Of a stretch of 64,000 nucleotides of DNA, positions 41,419 to 50,464 are shown one piece after another. Source of the stretch: Micromonospora echinofusca. Lineage in GTDB: Bacteria; Actinomycetota; Actinomycetes; Mycobacteriales; Micromonosporaceae. Position numbers and translations under genes: made by a program. The stretch is from contig NZ_LT607733.1 in NCBI RefSeq assembly GCF_900091445.1, forward strand, positions 3,116,501 to 3,180,500, in the 5' to 3' direction. Position 1 is the stretch's first letter; each line of letters starts with the position of its first letter. The notes beneath the pieces are model-generated. The model worked only from the letters and a program-made list of their open reading frames with translations, did no database searches and was not told the origin of the DNA.

Positions 41419-43274
41419 GCGGCCCCGGCGTACGCCGGACCACCTGGGCGGCGCTGCGGGCCCGCCGCCGGGCGCTGGGCCGGCTGGCCGCCTGGTCGGC
41501 CGTCGAGGCCCTGCCGGCGCTGCTCGGCGGCGCGCTCGTGGCCCGGGCCGTGGACCGGGGCTTCCTGGCCGGCCAGTTCGGCACCGGGCTGGCCTGGCTG
41601 GCCGGGCTCGCCGCGGCGGTACTGGTCGGCGCGGCGGCCAGCGGCCGGGTGTACCGCAGCCTCGGGGCCGTGGTCGAGCCGTTCCGCGACGACCTCGCCG
41701 CCCGGGTGGTGTGGGGGGCGCTGCGCGACGCCACCCGGGCCGGCGGCCGGGCGGACAGCGCATCCGTGGCCCGGCTGACCCATCAGGTCGAGGTGGTCCG
41801 GGACACCTTCGGCGGGCTGCTGCTGGTGGTCCGCGGGTTCCTGTTCACCGCCGGCGCGGCGCTGCTCGGCCTGTTCGCCCTGGCCCCACCGCTGGCGGGC
41901 GCGGTGGCCGCCCCGCTGCTGGTGGGGCTGGCCGTGTTCGCCGCGTCGCTGCCGGCCATGGTGGCGCACCAGCGGGCGCAGGTGAGCGCCGGCGAGCGGC
42001 TCGGCCGCTCGGCCGCGTCGGCGCTGGCCGGGCACCGCGACGTCGTGGCCTGCGGCGCGCAGGAGCGCGTGGTGTCCGACGTGGACCGGCGGGTCACGGC
42101 GCAGGCCGACGCGGAGCGGACGCTGGCCCGGATGGCGGCGCTGCGCAGCCTCAGCCTCGGGGTGGGCGGCTGGCTGCCCGTCGTGGTGCTGGTGCTGGCC
42201 GCGCCGTGGCTGGTCCGGCAGGGGCTCAGCGCCGGGGCCGTGCTGGGCGCGCTGGTCTACGTCACCACCGGGCTGCAACCGGCCCTGCACGCCGTGGTGC
42301 AGGGCGTCGGCGGGGGCGGTCTGCGCTACGCCGTCACCCTGGACCGGATCCTGCGCACCAGCCCGCCCCCGGGGCCCGCTCCCCTGCCGTCCACCCGCCC
42401 GGCGGCCGACGGCGCCCCGGCCACCGACGGCGACGCCGGGCCGGCGACCCGCTCCGACGCCGCGTCGTCTCCCCCCGCCGCCGGCCCGGCGCCCCGCACC
42501 GGCCCGGCCGGGGAAGCCGGCAGCGTGCCGCCGGCGGTCGCGCTGCGGGGGCTGACCTTCCGGTACGGCCCGCACGCCCGCCCCGTCCTGACCGACCTCA
42601 CCCTGACCGTGGCGGCCGGCGAACACGTGGCCGTGGTGGGGCCGAGCGGCGCCGGCAAGTCCACCCTGGCCGCCCTGGTCTCCGGGCTCGTGCCACCGGA
42701 GTCCGGCACGGTCCACCTGGCCGGCGTGCCGACCGCCGGCACCGCGCCGCAGGAACTGGCCCGGCTGCGGGTCCTCCTGCCGCAGGAGGCGTACGTGCGC
42801 ACCGGTTCCCTCGGCGACAACCTGCGCTACCTGCACCCCGGGGTGGACGACGCGACGGTCCTGGCCGCCGTACGCACCCTCGGCGCCGGTCCCCTGCTGA
42901 GCCGCCTCGGTGGCCTCGACGCCGACCTCGACCCCGCCGCCCTCTCCGCCGGGGAGCGCCAACTCGTCGCCGCGGTCCGGGCCTACCTGGCCCCCGCGCC
43001 GCTGGTGATCCTCGACGAGGCGACGTGTCACCTGGACCCGACCCTGGAGGCGACCGTCGAGCACGCCTTCGCCCACCGGGGCGGCACCCTGGTGGTGATC
43101 GCGCACCGGATCAGCTCGGCGACCCGCGCCCGCCGGGTGGTGGTCTTCGACGGCGACCGGCCCCTCGTCGGCACCCACGACGACCTGCTGCTCCGCTCGC
43201 CCGTCTACCGTGAGCTGGTCGGGCACTGGGAGGACGTGGCACCGCCGGCCCGCGTGCCGCTCGGCCGGCCCTGA
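41415..43274 (+). CDS. ABC transporter, membrane-ATPase fusion (RamB/AmfA-like)
   Basis: Predicted 619 residues from ATG 41415. An N-terminal six-helix membrane domain is joined by a Pro/Ala-rich linker (about residues 315-370) to an ATPase domain with Walker A GPSGAGKST at 409-417, Walker B LVILDEATCHLD and H-loop VVIAHRISS. The signature is LSAGERQ rather than LSGGQ, a mild variation. The linker is longer than usual. It likely forms a heterodimer with the preceding protein for lanthipeptide export. Confidence 0.93.
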   Translation: MSGPGVRRTTWAALRARRRALGRLAAWSAVEALPALLGGALVARAVDRGFLAGQFGTGLAWLAGLAAAVLVGAAASGRVYRSLGAVVEPFRDDLAARVVWGALRDATRAGGRADSASVARLTHQVEVVRDTFGGLLLVVRGFLFTAGAALLGLFALAPPLAGAVAAPLLVGLAVFAASLPAMVAHQRAQVSAGERLGRSAASALAGHRDVVACGAQERVVSDVDRRVTAQADAERTLARMAALRSLSLGVGGWLPVVVLVLAAPWLVRQGLSAGAVLGALVYVTTGLQPALHAVVQGVGGGGLRYAVTLDRILRTSPPPGPAPLPSTRPAADGAPATDGDAGPATRSDAASSPPAAGPAPRTGPAGEAGSVPPAVALRGLTFRYGPHARPVLTDLTLTVAAGEHVAVVGPSGAGKSTLAALVSGLVPPESGTVHLAGVPTAGTAPQELARLRVLLPQEAYVRTGSLGDNLRYLHPGVDDATVLAAVRTLGAGPLLSRLGGLDADLDPAALSAGERQLVAAVRAYLAPAPLVILDEATCHLDPTLEATVEHAFAHRGGTLVVIAHRISSATRARRVVVFDGDRPLVGTHDDLLLRSPVYRELVGHWEDVAPPARVPLGRP

Positions 43275-43349
43275 GCACCCGCCGACGCCACCGTTCTCGA
43301 TCCAGGCGCGGGTGCGACGGCGATCCGGTCGCGGGTGCCGGGGCGGTCG

Positions 43350-43928
43350 TCAGATCCAGCCGGCCTCGCGGGCGACCCGCACGGCCTCCACCCTCGTGCG
43401 CGCGCCCGCCTTGCGGGCTATCCGGCCCAGGTGGTTGCGTACGGTCCCCGGGGCGAGCCCGAGCGTCCGGGCGACCTCCACGACCGGCGCCCCGGCCGCG
43501 GTCAGGTCGAGGATCTCGGTCTCCCGCGAGGTGAGCGGGCTGTCGCGGCTCAGTGCCGCCATCACCAGGTCGGCGTCGACCACCGACTCGCTGCGGGCCA
43601 GCCGCCGGATGCCGTCCACCACCCGGTGCGGGGAGACGTCGCTACCGAGGATCCCGACGGTGCGCCCCGGCACGAAGACCCGGTGCAGGCTGCGTGCCCG
43701 GCGTCGGTCGGCCAGCACCAGCAGCGGGCACCTCCCCGCCACCCCCGCCTCGCCGATGAGGTCGAGGTCCACGACCGCGACGTCGGGACGCTGCGTCCGG
43801 ACCGCCGGCGGCAGGTCGTCGCCCCGGTCCAGTTCGGCCACCACGCTGATGTCCGCCTCGGCGGCGAGGACGAGCGACAGTGCGCCACGGACCAGGGCAC
43901 CGTCGAGAGCGAGCAGCGTACGGATCAC
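43350..43928 (-). CDS. LuxR-type response regulator (RamR-like), copy 1
   Basis: 192 residues, GTG start with GGAGG upstream. C-terminal LuxR/GerE helix-turn-helix: LTSRETEILDLTAAGAPVVEVARTLGLAPGTVRNHLGRIARKAGARTR. The receiver domain keeps an acceptor-like Asp in VAVVDLDL, but the usual acidic pair is LALDGA and the conserved lysine region reads GILGSD, so ordinary phosphorylation is doubtful. RamR of Streptomyces is likewise an orphan regulator of ramCSAB. It lies 75 bp beyond, and convergent with, the transporter genes. Confidence 0.88.
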   Translation of the reverse strand: MIRTLLALDGALVRGALSLVLAAEADISVVAELDRGDDLPPAVRTQRPDVAVVDLDLIGEAGVAGRCPLLVLADRRRARSLHRVFVPGRTVGILGSDVSPHRVVDGIRRLARSESVVDADLVMAALSRDSPLTSRETEILDLTAAGAPVVEVARTLGLAPGTVRNHLGRIARKAGARTRVEAVRVAREAGWI

Positions 43929-44069
43929 CGTCGATCCTCCGGAAACGTCGTCAGACAGATCACGGACCGTCAGAATTCAAACACGTTACGGCGCTCTCCG
44001 CTCGGCGAGCGCGGCGACCGTCCAAGCCGGACGAAGGACGCGGCGACGCTGGCGCCCGGGGCGGGCCCG

Positions 44070-44675
44070 CTACAGCCAGCCGTCGCGTCGGGCGCGCCAC
44101 ACCGCCTCCATCCGGTTGCGCGCGCCGGTCTTGCGCATGACCGCCGACAGGTGGTTGCGTACCGTCCCGTGCGCCAGGTAGAGCCGGCGGGCGATCTCCT
44201 TGAGCGGCAGGCCCTCCGCGGCGACGCGCAGCACCTCCACCTCGCGGCGCGTCAGCGGGCTCGACGCGGGCCGTAGCGCCGTCACGGCGGCGTCCGCGTC
44301 GATGACCTTCCCGCCGGCCGCGAGTTCCCGTACGGCGCCGACCAGCGCCTCCAACGAGGCGTCCTTGCCGACCAGGCCCCGTACGCCGGCGGCCAGCAGG
44401 TCCCCGATGAGCTGCTGGCTCCACCGCCGCCCCATGGCGAGCACGGCGGTGTCGGGCATGGCATCGGTGATGTGGGCGACGACCTGGACCGGGTGCGGGG
44501 CGTCCGGCGCCAGGTCCACCAGTACCACGTCCGGCCGGTGCCGGCGCACCAGGGCGGGCAGGTCCTCCACCCCGGTCACCTCGGCGGCGACCTCGATGTC
44601 CTCCTCGCTCGACAGTGCCGCGCACAGGGCGGTGCGCAGCAGTCCCATCTCCTCGACAACGACGACGCGGATCAA
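44070..44675 (-). CDS. LuxR-type response regulator (RamR-like), copy 2
   Basis: 201 residues from TTG 44675 with GGAG eight bases upstream (the first ATG is at codon 10 and would cut the first strand). LuxR domain: LTRREVEVLRVAAEGLPLKEIARRLYLAHGTVRNHLSAVMRKTGARNR. The receiver has Glu-Glu in VVVEEMGLL in place of Asp-Asp, an acceptor Asp in VVLVDLAPD and a lysine in GLVGKDAS. It is a paralogue of the preceding regulator, with which it shares overall layout. The two may heterodimerise or divide control of the cluster (inference). Confidence 0.88.
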   Translation of the reverse strand: MIRVVVVEEMGLLRTALCAALSSEEDIEVAAEVTGVEDLPALVRRHRPDVVLVDLAPDAPHPVQVVAHITDAMPDTAVLAMGRRWSQQLIGDLLAAGVRGLVGKDASLEALVGAVRELAAGGKVIDADAAVTALRPASSPLTRREVEVLRVAAEGLPLKEIARRLYLAHGTVRNHLSAVMRKTGARNRMEAVWRARRDGWL

Positions 44676-45236
44676 CGCGTTAGCTCCGATCTGGGGTGCG
44701 GGGGCGGCGGTCGGTCCCGTTGACGGGACCCGGCAGGCCGGCCGGAGGGAACGACTGGATCAAGTAGCGCGACAGACGGCGATCGGACGGTCAGGGGCGT
44801 TCGGGCGGCCCGGCGCGCCGGGATGCGGCCGGAGGGGCCGGACGACCGCGCGGGTGGGCCGCCGGGCCTCAGCCGGGGCGGGCACTCACCCCGGGAAACC
44901 GGTCGCCCGGGGCGAGCAGCGGCCCGCCGTCAGTCCTCGTCGAGCGCACGACGGACCGGGCGACGGACACGCCGCACCCCCGCAGCCGGGAGGTGGTCTC
45001 GACCCCGGCCACGGGTGGACGACGAAACGTCGGGCGACGCACTGGACAGCGACCTCCCTCGTCGGGCACGTCGACACATCGTAAAGATCTGCTTACCCGA
45101 TTGCAGCTCGTGGATGCCTCGTGACGGATTGCCGACTGCGGGCTGACGGCTGGCGCGGCATGCGTTAAGGGCGCCAACGGAACAAGCCCCCCGGCGAGGG
45201 AGGGCTTGGTCCGTGCGGCACGAGGACGACCGGCGG
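44676..45236. other. 561-bp interval with no supported gene
   Basis: Between the second regulator and tatC. A 49-codon minus-strand frame from ATG 45079 to TGA 44930 (MCRRARRGRSLSSASPD start, Arg/Ser-rich) begins beside an AT-richer patch (45080-45120, with ATCGTAAAGATCTGCTTACC) that could hold a promoter. No convincing ribosome site or family was seen, so I do not call it. A hairpin at 45183-45208 belongs to tatC. Confidence 0.5.
45183..45208 (-). terminator. Hairpin downstream of tatC
   Basis: CAAGCCC (45183-45189) pairs with GGGCTTG (45202-45208) with one mismatch before an inner CC/GG. It starts 29 bp beyond the tatC stop on the minus strand. Confidence 0.6.
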
Positions 45237-46187
45237 TCAGGTCATGTCGTCGTAGCGGCGGTCGATCGGCGCCGGCGCGGCGACCGGCTCCGGGGCGGTG
45301 ATCGGCGCGCTCGCGTCCACCCGCTGCCCGGCCTCCACCGGCTCGGGGTCGAGCGTCAGCGGCGAGACCTCGTCGTCGTCGATGCCGGCGTAGATCTCCT
45401 TGCCACGTCCCTTGCGCTTGTCGTTGATGAACGCGACACCGACCGCCGCGAAGTAGAGCGCGCAGAGACAGAGCGCCAGCGCGGTCATCCCGAACGGGTC
45501 GGGGGTCGGCGTGACCACGGCGGAGAACGCGAAGAACACGAACACCGCGACCCGCCACCAACTGAGCAGCCGCTTCGCGCTGGCGATGCCGACGAAGTTC
45601 AGCATCAACACCAGCAGCGGAAACTCGAACGCCACTCCGAACAGCAGAATCAGGTTGGTGACGAACGAGACGTAACGGGTGATGTCCAGGGTCGTGTTGA
45701 TGTCGCTGCCGGAGATGTCCAGCAGGAACTCCAGACCCTTCGCGGTCACGAAGTACGCCAGCACCGCGCCGGCGGCGAACAGCGGCGCCGCCAGCGCGGT
45801 GAAGAGGTACGCGTAGCGCCGCTCGTGCCGGTGCAGGCCGGGCGCGATGAACGCCCAGAGCTGGTAGAGCCAGACCGGCGCGGCGATGATCAGCCCGACC
45901 CAGAGCCCGATCTTCAGGTTGAGCAGGAACAGGTCGGCCGGGCCGAGCTGGACGAAGTCGCAGGCGCCGTTGGTCGTCCGTGCCTGCGGCAGATCGCAGT
46001 AGGGCCGCTTCAGCACGTTCAGCACCGGCCCGGCGAGCCAGATGCCGAAGCCGAAGCCGACTAGGATCGCCAGCGACGCCTTGAACAGCCGGTTGCGCAG
46101 CTCGCGAATGTGCTCGATGAGCGTCATCGAGCCGTCGGCGGCCCGCACGAAGCTGCTCGGGCCGCGCTTCTTTAGGGCGAAGGCCAC
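45237..46187 (-). CDS. tatC: Sec-independent protein translocase TatC
   Basis: 316 residues with six transmembrane helices. The N-terminal cytoplasmic signature is MTLIEHIRELRNRLFKA, and FAFSAVVTPTPDPFGM precedes helix five/six, as in all TatC. It recognises twin-arginine signal peptides and, with TatA, exports folded proteins. The C-terminal ~60 residues are an acidic, Pro/Ala-rich tail often seen in actinobacteria. It follows tatA by 17 bp. Confidence 0.96.
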   Translation of the reverse strand: MAFALKKRGPSSFVRAADGSMTLIEHIRELRNRLFKASLAILVGFGFGIWLAGPVLNVLKRPYCDLPQARTTNGACDFVQLGPADLFLLNLKIGLWVGLIIAAPVWLYQLWAFIAPGLHRHERRYAYLFTALAAPLFAAGAVLAYFVTAKGLEFLLDISGSDINTTLDITRYVSFVTNLILLFGVAFEFPLLVLMLNFVGIASAKRLLSWWRVAVFVFFAFSAVVTPTPDPFGMTALALCLCALYFAAVGVAFINDKRKGRGKEIYAGIDDDEVSPLTLDPEPVEAGQRVDASAPITAPEPVAAPAPIDRRYDDMT

Positions 46188-46204
46188 GGTCTCGGGCCCT
46201 TCGG

Positions 46205-46531
46205 TCAGTTGTCGCGGACGCGCTGCACCGGGTCGTTGACCGGGGGTGCGTACGGCTGCTGCTGCGGGGTGACGTGCGGCTGCTGGCCGGGGGGCGGCGG
46301 CGCGTACGGCTGGCCCTGGACGGTCTGCGGCGGGAGCGGCTGGTAGCCGGACTGCGCGTCGGCCTTCTCCGCGAGGTCGCGGTCGTCGTCGTGCAGGCTC
46401 TTGGTCTCGGCCTTGATGATCCGCAGCGACCGGCCCAGCGAACGGGCCGCGTCAGGGAGCCGCTTCGCGCCGAAGAGCAGGATCAGCACGACCACGAGTA
46501 CGGCGATGTGCCACGGCTTGAGGGCACCCAT
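46205..46531 (-). CDS. tatA: Sec-independent protein translocase TatA
   Basis: Predicted 108 residues from ATG 46531. A single N-terminal helix (WHIAVLVVVLILLFGAKRLPDAARSLG) has the FGAKRLP hinge and an amphipathic helix follows (RSLRIIKAETKSL). The C-terminus is a Gln/Pro-rich disordered tail. It forms the pore element of the Tat system. The gene order pafB-pafC-(small membrane protein)-tatA-tatC matches mycobacteria apart from the insertion after tatC. Confidence 0.95.
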   Translation of the reverse strand: MGALKPWHIAVLVVVLILLFGAKRLPDAARSLGRSLRIIKAETKSLHDDDRDLAEKADAQSGYQPLPPQTVQGQPYAPPPPGQQPHVTPQQQPYAPPVNDPVQRVRDN

Positions 46532-46739
46532 GGGAAGCTCCAGTCGCTCTGTGTCGTCGTGAGGGGTGTACCGCAGCCCATCGTACGTGCGCCGACGGCC
46601 GTTGCCACCCGCCGGGTGATGGTGGTTCGTCCCGGCCGGTGAAGTCTTGACCAACACGGAGCGTCCCGTCAACCACCTGCCGCCGGATCGTTCCTGCGTG
46701 CAACCGGGCCGCTTCGCGCAGGAACCGGGCACAGAACGA

Positions 46740-46988
46740 TCAGCCGCCGCGTTTCGCCTTGATCACGGCCATCCGCCGCTGGGCGGTGTCGAGCTGCTCC
46801 TGGAGGGCCTCCGCCCGCGCCTGGAGGGTCTCGGCGGTCGCCCGCAGCGCCTCCGCCTCGCCCGCCCGGCGTTGCAGGGCCACGGCCGCGCGACGCAGTC
46901 GGGGCAGCCGCGTCAGCACCGGCCGCAGGGCCAGGACGAACACGACGAGCGCGAACAGCACCACCGCGAGCACGATCCACTTCACCAC
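46740..46988 (-). CDS. Small membrane-anchored coiled-coil protein
   Basis: 82 residues from GTG 46988, 7 nt after TAGGCT. One N-terminal transmembrane helix (WIVLAVVLFALVVFVLAL) is followed by an Arg-rich linker and a heptad-like helix (AEALRATAETLQARAEALQEQLDTAQRRM). No family name known to me. Its position between pafC and tatA and its shape suggest a small membrane-associated adaptor; this is inference. Confidence 0.75.
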   Translation of the reverse strand: MVKWIVLAVVLFALVVFVLALRPVLTRLPRLRRAAVALQRRAGEAEALRATAETLQARAEALQEQLDTAQRRMAVIKAKRGG

Positions 46989-46998
46989 GGCGGCCAGC

Positions 46999-48048
46999 CT
47001 ACTGGGTGCCCACGGTCACCGCCGGGTCGGCCGGCGACACCGCCCGCGCCGTGGCCGCGACGCCCGCCGGCCCGCGCGGCGAGGCGTACGCGTCGAGGGC
47101 CGCGACCGCCGCGGCCCGGACCTGCTCGGCCAGCTCGACCGGCGCGACCACCGCCACGTCCGGACCCAGACCCAGCACGAAGCGGCGGGCCCAGCCCAGG
47201 TCGGTGACCCGCAGCGAGACCAGCCAGTGGTCGCCGTCACCGGCCTCGACCCGCTCGCACGGGTAGTACTCGGTCAGCCACCGCTCGCCCCGACCGATGC
47301 GCAGCGTGATCAGCGGCAGGTCGGGCGACGGGCGGAACACGCCTTCGGTGAGGTCGTGCGGGCGGGCCTGCGGCGGCACGACGGCCCGCTCGTCCAGCTC
47401 GGTGACCGCGTCGATGCGGTCGGCCCGGAACAGCCGCACCGCCTCCGCCCGGCGGCACCACGCCTCCACGTACGCCCGCCCGCCGACCATGAGCATGCGC
47501 AGCGGGTCGACGACCCGCTCGGTGGTCTCGTCCCGCGCGGCCGTGTAGTAGGTGATGCGCAGCGCCCGGCCGCTCTCGACGGCCGACCGCAGCTCCTCCA
47601 CCCGTCGGGTGTCGGCGGGCAGCCGGACCTCGACCGGCGCCGCCACCAGGTCACCGGCCGCGTGCTCGATCTTCGCCAGGGCCCGCTCGACGGCCTCCCG
47701 GTTGGTCACCCCGGGCGTCTCGGCAAGCATCCGCAGCGCCACCACCAACGCGAGGGCCTCGTCGGGGGTGAGCCGCAGCGGCCGGTCGATGCCGGCGTCG
47801 TAGGTGATCGTCACCCGGTCGCCGTCGAAGGCCATGTCGATCAGGTCACCCGGGCCGTAGCCGGGCAACCCGCACACCCACAGCAGCTCCAGGTCCTCGC
47901 GCAGCTGCCGCTCGGTGACGCCCAGGTCCCCCGCCGCCTCGGCTAGCTCGATGCCGGGCCGGGCCAGCAGGTAGGGCACCAGGTTCAGCAGCCGGGCCAG
48001 CCGGTCGGCCGACGCGCGGGAGCCGCCCCGGGCGGCCGGGCGGGTCAC
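46999..48048 (-). CDS. pafC: WYL-domain transcriptional activator PafC
   Basis: 349 residues, GTG start overlapping the pafB stop (GTGA). An N-terminal helix-turn-helix (LLNLVPYLLARPGIELAEAAGDLGVTERQLREDLELLW) is followed by a WYL-type domain (RVVDPLRMLMVGGRAYVEAWCRRAEAVRLFRADRIDAV) and a WCX C-terminal extension. PafB and PafC form a heterodimer that activates the LexA/RecA-independent DNA-damage response in mycobacteria. They lie next to pafA but are not needed for pupylation. Confidence 0.93.
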   Translation of the reverse strand: MTRPAARGGSRASADRLARLLNLVPYLLARPGIELAEAAGDLGVTERQLREDLELLWVCGLPGYGPGDLIDMAFDGDRVTITYDAGIDRPLRLTPDEALALVVALRMLAETPGVTNREAVERALAKIEHAAGDLVAAPVEVRLPADTRRVEELRSAVESGRALRITYYTAARDETTERVVDPLRMLMVGGRAYVEAWCRRAEAVRLFRADRIDAVTELDERAVVPPQARPHDLTEGVFRPSPDLPLITLRIGRGERWLTEYYPCERVEAGDGDHWLVSLRVTDLGWARRFVLGLGPDVAVVAPVELAEQVRAAAVAALDAYASPRGPAGVAATARAVSPADPAVTVGTQ

Positions 48049-49043
48049 CGGACACCCCCGGCGACCGCGAGGTCCTCGTGCCGCGCGGCGATTTCCTTGA
48101 GTCGCTGGATCACCGCGTCACGCACCTCGGGGGGATCGAGCACCCGCACGTCCGGACCGTAGCCGACGAGCTGCCCGGCGAGGACGTCCACGTCGGCGTA
48201 CGGCAGCACCAGCCGGTCGCCGTCGGGCCCGGCGGTGACGCCGACCGCCCAGCGGCGCAGCCCGGCGGCGCGCCCGGCGGCGACCAGCACGGTGGCCCGT
48301 CCGGTGCGTTCCGTCGGCCCCGACCAGCGGGCCACGTGGCTGATCAGGTCGACCCCGGCCGGCGGCTCGTAGCCCCCCGGGGCGCCGGTCGCCCGGACCG
48401 TGCCGACCACCCGGGACAGCCGGAAGCAGCGCGTCGCCGCGCGGTCGAGGTCGTGCCCGACCACGTACCAGCGGCCCCGCCAGCAGACCACGCCCCACGG
48501 CTGGAGGCGGCGACGGGTCGGGTCGTCGCGGTCGGGGACCCGGTAGTCGAAGCTGACCTCGCGCCGGTCCCGGGCGGCCGCGGTGAGCGGCGCGAACGCC
48601 GGGTCCACCGTCACCATCGGCTCCAGGCCCAGCGTGGCCTGCGGATCCACGTCGACGCCGGCGGCACGCAGCTTCGCCAGCCCCGAGGAGGCGGCGGCGG
48701 CCAGGCCGGCGTGCTGCCACAGCCGGGCGGCGATGCCGACGGCGGCGGCCTCGTCCGGTTCGAGGGGGATGTCGGGCAGCGCGTACTCCCGGTGGGCGAT
48801 CCGGTAGCCGGGCTCCGCGTCGAAGACGCTGGCCGTCCCGGTCTCCAGCGGCACGCCCAGCTCACGCAGCTCGGCCTTGTCCCGCTCGAACTTACGCTGG
48901 AATGCCTCGTGGTCACGCGCGTCGTCCGGATCGTGCTCGTAGCCGGGCACGGTCGCGGCGATCTGCGCGGCGGTCAGGAACCGTCGCGTGGACAGCAGGC
49001 AGATAACCAGGTTGACCAGGCGTTCGGTGCGGGTCCGCGACAC
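48045..49043 (-). CDS. pafB: WYL-domain transcriptional activator PafB
   Basis: Predicted 332 residues from GTG 49043 (MSRTRTERLVNLVICLLSTRRFLTAAQIAATVPGYE), which lies 7 nt after TAGCGT; a longer frame upstream is Arg/Pro-rich and unlikely. Helix-turn-helix, then WYL domain (RRLQPWGVVCWRGRWYVVGHDLDRAATRCFRLSRVVG) with the W-Y-V version of the motif, then a WCX region. Partner of PafC in the mitomycin-type damage response. Divergent from the DUF3866 gene, with both starts near TAGCGT boxes. Confidence 0.93.
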   Translation of the reverse strand: MSRTRTERLVNLVICLLSTRRFLTAAQIAATVPGYEHDPDDARDHEAFQRKFERDKAELRELGVPLETGTASVFDAEPGYRIAHREYALPDIPLEPDEAAAVGIAARLWQHAGLAAAASSGLAKLRAAGVDVDPQATLGLEPMVTVDPAFAPLTAAARDRREVSFDYRVPDRDDPTRRRLQPWGVVCWRGRWYVVGHDLDRAATRCFRLSRVVGTVRATGAPGGYEPPAGVDLISHVARWSGPTERTGRATVLVAAGRAAGLRRWAVGVTAGPDGDRLVLPYADVDVLAGQLVGYGPDVRVLDPPEVRDAVIQRLKEIAARHEDLAVAGGVR

Positions 49044-49245
49044 GCGGTAGACGCTAGCAGCCCACGCGCCGCGCCCGTGCACCCACGCGGGCAGGACGTG
49101 GGGCGCGTCGCGACCGGCCGGCCCCGCCGTACGCCGGGCGGCGGGCGCCGGGCGGCGGGCCGGCGACGAGCGGGAGTCGGACGGCTCCGGCGGCTGACCC
49201 GCCCCGGGCGCGCCCGCCACGGGCGGCGACGCTAGCGTGCCGGGC

Positions 49246-50331
49246 ATGGTGCGATGGCGGTCGGGAACGGTGACGGCGCTGCGGCGGCAGTGGACCGGGG
49301 CGGTGGAACTGGACGTCGACCTGCCCGACGGCGCCACCGTACGGGCCCTGGCCTATCCCGCGCTCGTCGGCCGGCCCGAGCCCGGCGACCGGGTCCTGCT
49401 CAACGCCGGCGCGCTGCTGATGGGCCTCGGCACCGGCGGGTACGCCCTGGTGGTCGCGCTGCCCGACCGGCTGCCGCCGGACCCGCCGCAGGCCCTCGAC
49501 AGTCGCGACGCCGGCCACCTGGTCAAGGCCCGCTACACCCCGTTGCAGCCGATCCTGCTCGGCGTCGACGAGGAGGCCTCGCCGCACCGGGAGGTCATGG
49601 CCGCCGCCGACGACCTGGCCGGCCTGCCCGTCGTCACCGCCGACCTGCACTCCGCGCTGCCGGCGATCCTGGCCGGCATCCACGCCGACGCCCCCGCCGC
49701 CCGGGTGGCGTACCTGCTGACGGACGGCGGCGCCCTGCCGGCCTGGTTCTCCCGCACCCTCGCCGGGCTGCGCGAGCACCTCGTCGGCACGGTCACCGTC
49801 GGCCAGTCCTTCGGCGGGGACCTGGAGGCGGGCACCGTGCACAGCGGGTTGCTGGCCGCCCGGCACGTCCTGGGCGCCGACGTCGCGATCGTCGCCCAGG
49901 GGCCGGGCAACCTGGGCACCGGCACCCGGTGGGGCTTCTCGGGGGTGGCCGTCGGCGAGGCCGTCAACGCCGTCGCCACGCTGGGCGGGCGCCCGGTCGG
50001 CTCGCTGCGGATCTCCGACGCCGACCCCCGGCCCCGGCACCGGGGCGTGTCGCACCACAGCCTCACCGCGTACGGCCGGGTGGCCCTCGCCCCCGCCGAG
50101 CTGGTGGTGCCCGACGGCCTGGCCCCGGCGCTGGCCGGCGAGGTGGACGCGGCGCTGGCGCCGCTGGCGGCGCGGCACACCCTCGTCCGGGTGCCGACCG
50201 ACGGGCTCGACGCCGCGCTGCGGGCCGCGCCCGTCGCGCTGTCCACCATGGGCCGGGGCCTCGACGCCGACCACGCCTACTTCCTGGCCGCCGCCGCGGC
50301 CGGCCGGCACGCCGCGCGCCTGCTGACCTGA
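49246..50331 (+). CDS. DUF3866 protein
   Basis: Predicted 361 residues from ATG 49246, 7 nt after TAGCGT. The sequence matches DUF3866, a conserved actinobacterial/Firmicutes family without known function: ALAYPALVGRPEPGDRVLLNAGALLMGLGTGGYALVVALP at the start, and VTVGQSFGGDLEAGTVHSGLLAARHVLGADVAIVAQGPGNLGTGT in the middle, followed by RHRGVSHHSLTAY. The glycine-rich centre could be a nucleotide or phosphate site. Its neighbourhood next to the Paf genes is conserved in actinomycetes as far as I recall. Confidence 0.88.
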   Translation: MVRWRSGTVTALRRQWTGAVELDVDLPDGATVRALAYPALVGRPEPGDRVLLNAGALLMGLGTGGYALVVALPDRLPPDPPQALDSRDAGHLVKARYTPLQPILLGVDEEASPHREVMAAADDLAGLPVVTADLHSALPAILAGIHADAPAARVAYLLTDGGALPAWFSRTLAGLREHLVGTVTVGQSFGGDLEAGTVHSGLLAARHVLGADVAIVAQGPGNLGTGTRWGFSGVAVGEAVNAVATLGGRPVGSLRISDADPRPRHRGVSHHSLTAYGRVALAPAELVVPDGLAPALAGEVDAALAPLAARHTLVRVPTDGLDAALRAAPVALSTMGRGLDADHAYFLAAAAAGRHAARLLT

Positions 50332-50464
50332 GCTGCCCGACGCCCCGCCCCGCGACGCTGCTCCACGCGCGCGGGGGCGGGCGGCTCGACGGCGGACGGA
50401 TCGCCCGACCCGCCCGACGGACCGGCCTCGACGGCGCGCCGGGGCGGGCCCGACGGCGCTGCGG

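Noticed and set aside
44930..45079. A 49-codon Arg/Ser-rich frame starting beside an AT-rich patch
   Set aside because: No ribosome site, no family and no conserved motif; coding potential not supported.
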